DNA from: Clostridia bacterium
GTDB lineage: Bacteria > Bacillota > Clostridia > Christensenellales > Aristaeellaceae
Assembly (NCBI GenBank): GCA_016295665.1
Contig: JAEDKS010000123.1
Location: forward strand, 1 to 7,276
Length of the DNA: 7,276 nt
Direction: 5' to 3'
Numbering within the stretch: the first letter of the stretch is position 1; each line of letters opens with the position of its first letter. Under the pieces are notes generated by a model. The model was not told the origin of the DNA. It ran no database searches and saw nothing but the letters and a program-made list of their open reading frames with translations. Below, in pieces: positions 1 through 4,852 of this stretch. The position numbers and the translations under genes were made by a program.

Positions 1-236
1 TCGGTCAGGTGGGGTTCCACCGCGTTCAGACCAAGACGCCCATCAACGACCACATGAACGGTCATGTGTTCCTGAAGGTGGGCATGCTGCGGGACGGGGT
101 GCTCCGGGAGTGCTTCCGCGCCAAGGATCGTCCGGACAGCTGGTACGATGTGGCAGTCTACAGCATTCTGGAGCCCGAATGGCGCACCCTGCAGGAGTGG
201 CAGCATGCCGATGACGATGACCTGCCCACCCTCTGA
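1..236 (+). CDS. GNAT-family N-acetyltransferase (RimJ/RimL-like), C-terminal part only
   Basis: This is the 3' end of a gene that begins before the window; the reading frame is open from base 3 to a TGA at 234-236, about 77 visible residues. The visible piece resembles the last third of RimJ/RimL-type GNAT acetyltransferases, which move an acetyl group from acetyl-CoA to an amine. It has an Asn-containing stretch (TPINDHMNGH) where the family has its acetyl-CoA-contacting Asn. A GM-RDGVLREC segment follows, matching the family's 'GF-x-x-EG-x-x-R' signature, and then WYDVAVYSILEPEW, matching the terminal 'D-x-x-x-Y-S-x-L-x-x-EW' strand. The end is Asp-rich (HADDDDLPTL). A GTG at 9 is in frame but would give a protein lacking most of the fold, so it is not taken as the start. 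The substrate cannot be inferred. The family call is fairly good but rests on a short piece. Confidence 0.68.
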   Translation, partial: GQVGFHRVQTKTPINDHMNGHVFLKVGMLRDGVLRECFRAKDRPDSWYDVAVYSILEPEWRTLQEWQHADDDDLPTL

Positions 237-290
237 GCGGTTCCGGCGTTTTTTGCAGTGAGATTTCGTAAGAAATTCGCAATATTCATC

Positions 291-319
291 TTGACAACCC
301 CGCGCCGGGCTGATATACT
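291..319 (+). promoter_or_regulatory. Sigma-A-type promoter of the rpmH operon
   Basis: A perfect -35 box TTGACA (291-296) and a -10 box TATACT (314-319) are separated by exactly 17 bases. The -10 is preceded by TG (311-312), giving an extended -10. The stretch just upstream (about 261-290) is clearly AT-richer than the surrounding DNA and could act as an UP element. Transcription should begin near 326, giving rpmH a leader of roughly 65 bases. This is the strongest promoter in the window, as expected for a ribosomal protein gene. Confidence 0.88.
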
Positions 320-343
320 GTAAAGGCTGTTTTGTAGCAAATT

Positions 344-362
344 TCGGGCAGACGCTGCCCGA
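344..362 (+). promoter_or_regulatory. Stem-loop in the rpmH leader
   Basis: A perfect 8-bp inverted repeat (TCGGGCAG at 344-351, CTGCCCGA at 355-362) closes a 3-base loop, or a 5-base loop if the innermost pair opens. It lies between the predicted transcription start and the ribosome binding site GAGGAG (378-383), 15 bases before it. No T-tract follows, so it is not an intrinsic terminator. It could protect the 5' end or affect L34 synthesis; the function is inference. Confidence 0.5.
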
Positions 363-391
363 TTGAACCACATTGATGAGGAGTGTTGACC

Positions 392-526
392 ATGTTCCGT
401 ACCTATCAGCCCAAGAAGCGCCAGCGCAGCAAGGTGCATGGCTTCCGTGCGCGTATGTCTACGAAGAACGGCCGCCGCGTGTTGGCTGCCCGTCGCCGTC
501 GTGGCCGCAAGGAGCTGACCGTCTGA
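392..526 (+). CDS. rpmH: 50S ribosomal protein L34
   Basis: This 44-residue, strongly basic protein begins MFRTYQPKKRQRSKVHGF and ends RRRRGRKELTV. The pattern is diagnostic for L34, including 'T-(Y/F)-QP-(K/N)-x-R-(K/R)', 'HGFR-x-RM-x-T-x-(N/D)GR-x-VL-x-x-RR-x-KGR-x-x-L' and the usual length of 44-46 residues. L34 is a late-assembling component of the large ribosomal subunit that sits in 23S rRNA. The ATG at 392 has GAGGAG at 378-383, 8 bases upstream. It is the first gene after the strong promoter and leads the rnpA-yidD-yidC-jag block, but a long structured spacer separates it from rnpA. Nothing is missing from the protein. Confidence 0.98.
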   Translation: MFRTYQPKKRQRSKVHGFRARMSTKNGRRVLAARRRRGRKELTV

Positions 527-527
527 T

Positions 528-546
528 TTCAGACGCCATGTCTGAA
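528..546 (+). repeat. Stem-loop directly after rpmH
   Basis: A perfect 7-bp inverted repeat (TTCAGAC at 528-534, GTCTGAA at 540-546) closes a 5-base loop two bases past the rpmH stop codon. A second copy of GTCTGA overlaps the stop codon at 521-526 and could pair with the same TCAGAC, so two mutually exclusive folds are possible. No T-tract follows. It could be a 3'-end stabiliser or an RNA-processing site; the role is not known. Confidence 0.45.
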
Positions 547-554
547 CGGGCCGC

Positions 555-598
555 TCCGGGCGCCTGACGGCGCAGGCGGCTCGTCCGCTCAGCCCGGA
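555..598 (+). repeat. Nested stem-loop in the rpmH-rnpA spacer
   Basis: An outer perfect 7-bp repeat (TCCGGGC at 555-561, GCCCGGA at 592-598) surrounds an inner perfect 6-bp repeat (CGCCTG at 561-566, CAGGCG at 573-578); they share base 561, so one pair must give way. It belongs to the run of structures that fills the spacer. The GC richness of this genome raises the chance of accidental pairing, so confidence is limited. Confidence 0.35.
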
Positions 599-641
599 AT
601 CACGGAAGCGTGACGGGTGCGGCGGGATGGTTCTGTGGATG

Positions 642-689
642 AAGCCCGGCCCTGTGACGAATGTTAGCGTCAGGAAGGGCCGGGCTTTT
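642..689 (+). terminator. Terminator-like hairpin between rpmH and rnpA (possible attenuator)
   Basis: Arms AAGCCCGGCCCT (642-653) and AGGGCCGGGCTT (676-687) are perfectly complementary over 12 bp. The loop between them contains a further 5-bp helix (TGACG at 655-659, CGTCA at 668-672), making one long stem. The right arm runs into TTTT (686-689) followed by CC, a short U-tract. This is the best terminator candidate downstream of rpmH. It lies about 105 bases before rnpA, so it would let L34 be made in excess of RnpA/YidC, with read-through feeding the rest of the block. A competing hairpin (CAGGAA at 671-676 with TTCCTG at 688-693) would hold the right arm in its loop. The structure is seen directly; attenuation is inference. 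Confidence 0.6.
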
Positions 690-793
690 CCTGCATACCG
701 GCAGCATTGTCTGCCATCCCACCGGGAAGGATCCGCTGTGCCGGGCAGGTCAGATGCGCCCTTCGCCCGGCGAACTACCGGAGGAACAACACC

Positions 794-1138
794 ATGGAGA
801 GACGTTATCGGCTGCAAAAAAACAAGGCGTTCCAGTACGTGTACCATCGCGGACGGAGCGTCGCCTGTCGGGATCTGGTCATGCTCTATGCCCGGGGCAG
901 GAGCCTGCAGGTCGGTTTTTCCGTCAGCAAGAAGGTGGGCAACGCCGTGACCCGCAATCGGATCAAGCGCCGCCTGCGCGAATGCTTCCGGCCCTATCTG
1001 GGGGACGTGAAAAACGGCCTGTACGTCGTAGTAGCCAGACCCTCAGCCGCGGAAGCCACCTTCCAGTCCCTGCAGAAGGATATGCGCTACCTGCTGAAGA
1101 AGCAGGGCGTGCTCACGGAGGGGAATCGCGCTGAATGA
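794..1138 (+). CDS. rnpA: Ribonuclease P protein component
   Basis: This is a 114-residue protein, the usual RnpA length. It is the small basic subunit that binds the RNase P RNA and helps position pre-tRNA for 5'-leader cleavage in the cytoplasm. The N-terminal 'RRYRLQKNKAFQYVY-HRG-R' segment (3-21) matches the substrate-contacting start of the family. The signature GFSVSKKVGNAVTRNRIKRR (41-60) holds the RNR motif (54-56) and conserved Lys46 and Lys47; LRECFR follows. The ATG at 794 is chosen because GGAGG lies at 780-784, 9 bases upstream, and the residues from there match the family. The frame stays open further upstream, but into the structured spacer. Its stop overlaps the yidD start (ATGA at 1135-1138), so the two are probably translationally coupled. 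Confidence 0.97.
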   Translation: MERRYRLQKNKAFQYVYHRGRSVACRDLVMLYARGRSLQVGFSVSKKVGNAVTRNRIKRRLRECFRPYLGDVKNGLYVVVARPSAAEATFQSLQKDMRYLLKKQGVLTEGNRAE

Positions 1139-1380
1139 TTAAACGTTTCATGCTGTGGTGTATCCGCTTTTACCAGAAGGAGCTGTCGCCCCGCAAGAAG
1201 GCGCCCTGCTGCCGCTACTTTCCCAGCTGCTCCCACTATGCCGTCACGGCGATCACTCGCTACGGCGCGGTGAAGGGCGGCGCGATGGCGGCCTGGCGCC
1301 TGCTGCGGTGCAACCCCTTCAGCAAGGGCGGATATGATCCGGTGCCGGAGGATCCCCTGGTCATGATAAGGAGGGAATAG
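1135..1380 (+). CDS. yidD: Membrane protein insertion efficiency factor YidD
   Basis: This 81-residue protein belongs to the YidD (UPF0161, 'haemolytic') family, a small membrane-associated protein that aids insertion of proteins by Sec/YidC. The diagnostic core is present: IRFYQKELSPRK (10-21), CRYFPSCSHYA (26-36), then AVKGGAMAAWRLLRCNPFSKGGYDPVP (45-71). Cysteines at 25, 26, 32 and 59 include the family's conserved ones. The N-terminal stretch (1-15) is amphipathic and probably lies on the inner face of the membrane. The start overlaps the rnpA stop by four bases, with GGAGGGG at 1117-1123. It ends 4 bases before yidC. The rnpA-yidD-yidC order is the standard one. The length is normal and no key residue is missing. 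Confidence 0.96.
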   Translation: MIKRFMLWCIRFYQKELSPRKKAPCCRYFPSCSHYAVTAITRYGAVKGGAMAAWRLLRCNPFSKGGYDPVPEDPLVMIRRE

Positions 1381-1384
1381 CCTG

Positions 1385-2383
1385 ATGAACGAGTTTCTCG
1401 CGGGAATCCTGCAGGGCATCAACACGGTGATCGGCAACTACGGCTGGTCCATTGTGGTGTTCACGTTCCTCATCCGCCTCATCATCCTGCCTTTTGACTA
1501 CAAGAGCAGGGTCGGCATGCGGCGGATGAACAAGGTGCAGCCCAAGATTGCTGCCCTGCAGAAAAAGTACGCCAACGACAAGGACAAGCTCAACCTCAAG
1601 ATGAGCGAGCTGTACAAGAAGGAGAAGGTCAACCCGCTCTCCTCCTGCCTGCCCATGCTCATCACCATGCCCATCCTGTTCGCCATGTTCGCCGCCATGC
1701 GCATGGTCGCCAACGAGCAGGTGGTGCTGCAGGTGCTTGCCATGCTGCAGGGACAGGAGCCCGTCATGGAGGGCTGTCTGTGGATCAGGAACATCTGGAT
1801 GCCCGACAGCCCCTTCGTGTCCATGCTGCCCAACCTGAGCACGCTGCAGCAGGTCACCGGCGACATCTGGCAGAAGTGCGTGACCGGCGATACCCTCGCC
1901 TGGCTCATCGAGACCTTCCAGCTCGCGCCGGATCCCTTCTCGAACGCGAACCTGAGCGCCACGGTCACCACCCTGAACGCCGCGCTGCAGGAGACCAGCT
2001 TCTATGCCAACTCCGGCGTGCTGCCCGGCTGGACCTTCAATGTGCTGATCGCGTCCTTCTCCATCATGAAGGATTGGAACGGCCTGTTCATCCTGCCCGT
2101 GCTGGCGGCTGCCTCCCAGTTCATCATGACCAAGCTGCAGCCCGCTCAGCCCGCTGACGCCCAGGCGAATCAGCAGCAGAGCGGCATGGGCTTCATGAAC
2201 TGGTTCTTCCCGCTGTTCTCCCTGTGGGTCTGCGCCAGCTACAACGGCGCCTTCGCCCTGTACTGGGTGGCGGCGAACGTCATCGCCGTGGTGGAGAACA
2301 TCGGCATCAACAAGTACCTGGACTACAAGGAAAAGAAGCAGGAGCAGGCGGACGCCGCTCTTGGAGGAGATACGGTAAAATGA
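1385..2383 (+). CDS. yidC: Membrane protein insertase YidC/Oxa1 family
   Basis: A 332-residue YidC of the Gram-positive type, which inserts and folds membrane proteins alone or with SecYEG. There is no N-terminal signal peptide, lipobox or large periplasmic domain. Membrane segments fall near 18-37, 86-107, 233-250, 271-286 and 288-305. The first holds the invariant Arg of the hydrophilic groove (R31 in FTFLIRLIILPFDYK). A charged cytoplasmic hairpin follows (about 40-83). The family's LWI-x-x-x-(W/L)-x-x-(P)D signature is at 132-141. About 85 residues then intervene (roughly 145-232) before the 'ILP' helix, where shorter homologues run straight on, so the extracytoplasmic loop is enlarged. 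The tail is charged (KEKKQEQAD), as expected for ribosome contact. The ATG at 1385 follows AAGGAGGG (1368-1375) by 9 bases. The stop overlaps the jag start. Confidence 0.96.
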   Translation: MNEFLAGILQGINTVIGNYGWSIVVFTFLIRLIILPFDYKSRVGMRRMNKVQPKIAALQKKYANDKDKLNLKMSELYKKEKVNPLSSCLPMLITMPILFAMFAAMRMVANEQVVLQVLAMLQGQEPVMEGCLWIRNIWMPDSPFVSMLPNLSTLQQVTGDIWQKCVTGDTLAWLIETFQLAPDPFSNANLSATVTTLNAALQETSFYANSGVLPGWTFNVLIASFSIMKDWNGLFILPVLAAASQFIMTKLQPAQPADAQANQQQSGMGFMNWFFPLFSLWVCASYNGAFALYWVAANVIAVVENIGINKYLDYKEKKQEQADAALGGDTVK

Positions 2384-3519
2384 GAAGCGTAGAGAAGAGC
2401 GCAAAGACCTACGAGGACGCAGTAACCGCAGCATTGGCGGAGCTGAATGCCGCCATTAGCGACGTGGACGTGGTGGTGCTGGAGGAGGGCAGCAAGGGCC
2501 TGTTCGGCCTGTTTGGCTCCCGGCCCACGAAGGTTCGTGTCACGCTCCGGGAGGAGCAGGAGGAGGACGACCTGCTGAGCCTGGTTCATGAGACTGAGCC
2601 CAAGCCCGCTCCCCGCAGGGAGCGTCGCCCCGAGCCCGTGCAGCGCACCGCCCCCGCTCCGAAGGAGCCCCGTCCCGCGAAGGAGCAGCCCGTCAAGGCT
2701 GCCGCCGAGACGAAGGCCGAGCAGCCCGAGGGCAAGGCCGAGGTCAAGCCCGAGGTGAAGAACGAGACCAAGCCCGAGGCGAAGCCCGTTGTGAAGCCCG
2801 AGGACAAGGCGGAGCCCGCGCCCACGCCCGCCGTGGAGGATGCGCCCGAGGCGGAGGCCCCCAAGGCGGAGAAGCCCCCCCGTGCGCCCCGTCAGCGCAA
2901 GCCCAGGTCCGACAAGCCCAGGCAGCCCCGCGCCGAGAAGCCGGAGAAGGCCGACAAGCCCGAGGCTCCCGCCGCCGAGAAGAAGCCCCTGCCGCCCAAG
3001 CCGCCGGTGAAGCCGCTGGAGAAGCCCGTGGTGACCATGATCCCCGCCGAGGAGGTCGTCGAGGATTCCGCGCCCGGCAAGGCCCGGGCCTTCCTGAAGG
3101 AGCTGACGCACCTGATGGGCGTCGAGGTGGACATTCAGGTGGGCACCGATGAGGAGGGCAACGTGTTCGCGAAGATGACCGGCGATACCCTGGGCGTGCT
3201 GATCGGTCGCCGGGGCGAGACGCTGGACGCGCTGCAGTACCTGACCAGCCTGCGCATCAACCGTGGGCAGGAGGGCTACACCCGCGTGACCCTGGACACG
3301 GAGAACTACCGCGCCAAGCGGGAGGACACGCTGGTGCGCCTGGCGAACCGCATGGCGAACCGTGCGGTCAAGACGGGCCGCAAGGTGAGCCTGGAGCCCA
3401 TGAACCCCTACGAGCGCCGCATCATCCACAGCGCGCTTCAGGCCAACGAGGCCGTGGACACCCACTCCGAGGGAGAGGAGCCCAACCGGCACGTGGTCAT
3501 CACGCTGCGCAAGGCGTAA
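2380..3519 (+). CDS. jag: RNA-binding protein Jag/KhpB with long Lys/Pro/Glu/Ala linker
   Basis: A 379-residue Jag (KhpB, EloR) protein, a cytoplasmic RNA-binding regulator linked in other Firmicutes to cell elongation and acting with KhpA. A Jag-N domain (about 1-55) has the typical KGLFGLFG motif (39-46). A low-complexity linker of about 165 residues (about 60-228) is dominated by K, P, E and A, with KPEVK/KPEAK/KPVVK/KPEDK-type units. The KH domain (about 232-305) has the GRRG loop at 276-279 followed by ETLDALQYL. The R3H domain (about 310-379) has R346-x3-H350 in NPYERRIIHSAL. Family members are often near 200-210 residues, so the excess length is the linker. The ATG at 2380 overlaps the yidC stop (ATGA 2380-2383), with GGAGGAG at 2363-2369. 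Upstream in-frame codons lie inside yidC and are not used. Confidence 0.95.
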   Translation: MRSVEKSAKTYEDAVTAALAELNAAISDVDVVVLEEGSKGLFGLFGSRPTKVRVTLREEQEEDDLLSLVHETEPKPAPRRERRPEPVQRTAPAPKEPRPAKEQPVKAAAETKAEQPEGKAEVKPEVKNETKPEAKPVVKPEDKAEPAPTPAVEDAPEAEAPKAEKPPRAPRQRKPRSDKPRQPRAEKPEKADKPEAPAAEKKPLPPKPPVKPLEKPVVTMIPAEEVVEDSAPGKARAFLKELTHLMGVEVDIQVGTDEEGNVFAKMTGDTLGVLIGRRGETLDALQYLTSLRINRGQEGYTRVTLDTENYRAKREDTLVRLANRMANRAVKTGRKVSLEPMNPYERRIIHSALQANEAVDTHSEGEEPNRHVVITLRKA

Positions 3520-3530
3520 AACAGCAGAAT

Positions 3531-3566
3531 CAGAGGCCGCTTCCCCGCCGGGGGGAGCGGCCTCTG
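3531..3566. terminator. Long hairpin between convergent jag and ylbJ-like genes
   Basis: A 16-bp stem (3531-3546 with 3551-3566, one T-G wobble) closes a 4-base GCCG loop, 11 bases after the jag stop and 49 bases beyond the ylbJ-like stop on the other strand. The plus-strand tail (CCCGTGTA) has no T-tract; the minus-strand tail contains TGTTTTAC. Position between converging genes and stem strength suggest a shared, bidirectional transcript end, although neither tail is a classical one. The remaining bases between the two genes show nothing else. Confidence 0.7.
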
Positions 3567-3615
3567 CCCGTGTATCGGCAACCCTGCGGGTGGCGCGGCT
3601 GCTGGCGCGTGGCGG

Positions 3616-4431
3616 CTAAAGCAGCATCAGCCCCAGCGCCAGCAGAAAGGAGCAGAGGCCGTGGAGCAGCTGCCACAGCACCTGCTCCCACAGGCTGAAC
3701 AGTCCCTCCGGCAGCACGGCCCGGTTCTGCAGCAGGATGGCGGTGCCGCCAAAGCCCGTGGCGCCGGCGATGAGGGCGGTGCGGAGCGCGAGGGGCAGGG
3801 GCAGGGCGGCGATGGCCTCGGTGCCGCAGGTGACCTCCAGCAGGGTGGTCACCGCCAGCGCGGCACGGGGCCAGGGCATCAGCGCCTCGCCCGCCAGCGC
3901 GGCGGCGACCCGCAGCAGGGCCATGGTGCCGCATACCAGCAGCATAGTATGCGCGGCGGCGTCCACCGCCTGCCCCAGGGACAGGGGCACCGGGGCGCGG
4001 AGCCGTCCCCGCTGACCGCCACGCCCGCTCAGCTGCCCGGCGATCAGCCCGCCGGACAGCACCGCGATCAGCACGCACACGCCGCTCCGCGCAGAGCCCG
4101 TCCAGGCGCTGATGGTGCCGGCGAGGAACATGGGGCTCATGGTGGCGCAGGTGACGGCGATGCGCTTTTGCCGGGCGCGGTCCATGCCCGTTGCCTGCGT
4201 GAGCAGCCGGGCACCGGTGGGGGAGCCGCCGCACCAGCCCATCAGCACCACGGCGGCGTCCGGCGTGCCCTCCGGCAGGCGGCTGACCAGCATCAGCGCC
4301 AGCACCAGATAGGGAAAGAGCCCAGGCATCACGCTCCGCACGAACAGCAGGCAGGAGGCCTGCACCGCCTCCATGGTCACGGAGGCCCGCAACAGCAGCG
4401 CCAGCAGGAGCAGCGGCAGGATGAGCAGCAC
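3616..4431 (-). CDS. ylbJ: YlbJ-like (nucleoside-recognition/Gate-type) integral membrane protein, short form
   Basis: This is a 271-residue, very hydrophobic protein with about seven or eight membrane segments. It resembles YlbJ, a sporulation-associated membrane protein of the nucleoside-recognition (Gate) superfamily whose transported substrate is unknown. Matching signals are VMPGLFPYLVLALML (about 34-48), GGSPTGARLL (about 68-77, cf. 'SG-x-P-x-GA'), ATMSPMFLAGTI (about 96-107, cf. 'NP-x-F-x-x-G-x-(V/I)'), LLEVTCGTEAI (197-207) and GATGFGGTAILLQ (223-235, cf. 'FGG-x-(S/T)-x-x-x-Q'). B. subtilis YlbJ is about 400 residues, so this copy is clearly shorter. The GTG at 4431 is preferred: a GTG at 4440 is in frame but forms part of the ribosome binding site. 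A terminator upstream separates the gene from the rimO group. Family call moderate; a sporulation role is inference. Confidence 0.62.
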   Translation of the reverse strand: MLLILPLLLLALLLRASVTMEAVQASCLLFVRSVMPGLFPYLVLALMLVSRLPEGTPDAAVVLMGWCGGSPTGARLLTQATGMDRARQKRIAVTCATMSPMFLAGTISAWTGSARSGVCVLIAVLSGGLIAGQLSGRGGQRGRLRAPVPLSLGQAVDAAAHTMLLVCGTMALLRVAAALAGEALMPWPRAALAVTTLLEVTCGTEAIAALPLPLALRTALIAGATGFGGTAILLQNRAVLPEGLFSLWEQVLWQLLHGLCSFLLALGLMLL

Positions 4432-4439
4432 ATGGATCA

Positions 4440-4444
4440 CCTCC
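4440..4444 (-). promoter_or_regulatory. Ribosome binding site deciding the ylbJ-like start
   Basis: On the minus strand GGAGG (4444-4440) continues into TGATCC, a long match to the anti-Shine-Dalgarno end of 16S rRNA. It is followed, 8 bases on, by GTG at 4431-4429, which is in frame. The in-frame GTG at 4440-4438 overlaps this site and would have no binding site of its own at proper spacing. The ATG at 4433-4431 is out of frame. Confidence 0.7.
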
Positions 4445-4480
4445 CGGTGGGGTATGCCAGTCTATGCCGGAAGGGCAAGC

Positions 4481-4515
4481 AAAAAGACCGCCCCGGCCCT
4501 TCGGACGGGACGGCC
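4481..4515 (-). terminator. Intrinsic terminator of the rimO-pgsA-fakA-like group
   Basis: Read on the minus strand, 4515-4503 pairs with 4498-4486 in a GC-rich stem (12 pairs including two G-U wobbles, one mismatch) around a GAAG loop, followed immediately by TTTTT (4485-4481). It starts 19 bases after the stop of the FakA-like gene and ends before the ylbJ-like gene, so the latter needs read-through or its own promoter. This is the most classical terminator in the window. Confidence 0.82.
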
Positions 4516-4534
4516 CTGCGCAGGCGCGACGCGG

Positions 4535-4786
4535 TCAGCCCTGCAGCCCCTGCTCCTGACGCTCCATGTTCTCCACCACCACGTCGTAGATCTCGCCCAG
4601 GGACGCGGCGTACTCCAGCAGCTGCCAGGGCTCGTTGGTGTGGAAGTGAATCTTGATGAGCTCGTCGTCGCCCACCGCCAGCAGGCAGTCGCCCTTCAGG
4701 TTGGCGGTGATCCAGTCGTTGATGGCGTCCTCGTCCAGGTCGTGGCCCTCGATGAGCAGCTGGGTGTCAAACTTGAATTCAAGCAT
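4535..4786 (-). CDS. Small stand-alone protein related to the middle domain of fatty-acid kinase FakA
   Basis: This 83-residue cytoplasmic protein has no signal or membrane segment. It resembles the region after the DhaL/DAK2 kinase domain in FakA (YloV/DAK phosphatase-type) proteins: FDTQLLIEG (6-14, cf. FakA 'YCTEF-x-I'), GDCLLAVGDDELIKIHFHTNEPW (32-54, cf. 'GDS-x-x-V-x-x-D-x-x-(V/I)K(V/I)H-x-HT-x-x-P') and GEIYDVVVENMERQ (64-77, cf. 'G-x-(L/I)-x-x-x-x-(I/V)ENM-x-x-Q'). It has no ATP-binding kinase domain and no FakB/DegV domain, so it is not a kinase by itself. His47 and His49 are kept; the position aligned with FakA's zinc-binding Cys is Asp7. The ATG at 4786 is chosen because AAGGAG lies at 4800-4795, 8 bases upstream; an in-frame ATG at 4807 overlaps that site. 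It lies downstream of pgsA, which fits a lipid-related job only as inference. Such proteins are sometimes labelled 'kinase to dihydroxyacetone kinase'. Confidence 0.75.
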   Translation of the reverse strand: MLEFKFDTQLLIEGHDLDEDAINDWITANLKGDCLLAVGDDELIKIHFHTNEPWQLLEYAASLGEIYDVVVENMERQEQGLQG

Positions 4787-4852
4787 CGCAATGGCTCCTT
4801 TTCTCAAAGTTGATGTCGGGGGTGTCGGGAAACAGGGAAACCATTCGGCGGC

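Noticed and set aside
238..254. T6 run (249-254) after the acetyltransferase gene as a terminator
   Set aside because: The bases before it form no stem of useful length, only a short CGG/CCG pairing with a two-base loop.
634..642. TGTGGATGA, one mismatch from an inverted DnaA box (TGTGGATAA)
   Set aside because: It is a single imperfect site inside a stem-loop region, with no cluster of boxes and no AT-rich unwinding stretch; not enough to propose an origin.
158..847. Long open frame on the minus strand across the rpmH promoter, rpmH and the spacer
   Set aside because: It opposes a near-consensus promoter and a certain ribosomal protein gene, has no recognisable domain and no good ribosome binding site; open antisense frames are common in GC-rich DNA.
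1361..3492. Long minus-strand open frames opposite yidC and jag
   Set aside because: They mirror certain genes; the products are low-complexity Leu/Gly/His-rich strings with no domain, as expected from the antisense of GC-rich coding DNA.
4450..4477. TTGCCC and CATACC on the minus strand as a promoter for the ylbJ-like gene
   Set aside because: Both boxes are poor matches with a 16-base spacer, and they do not clearly fit a sporulation sigma factor; too weak to list as a feature.
3661..4656. Plus-strand open frame of 331 codons opposite the ylbJ-like gene
   Set aside because: It is a Gln/His/Gly/Arg-rich shadow lacking any domain and it runs through the terminator at 4481-4515; the minus-strand frame shows membrane helices and family motifs.
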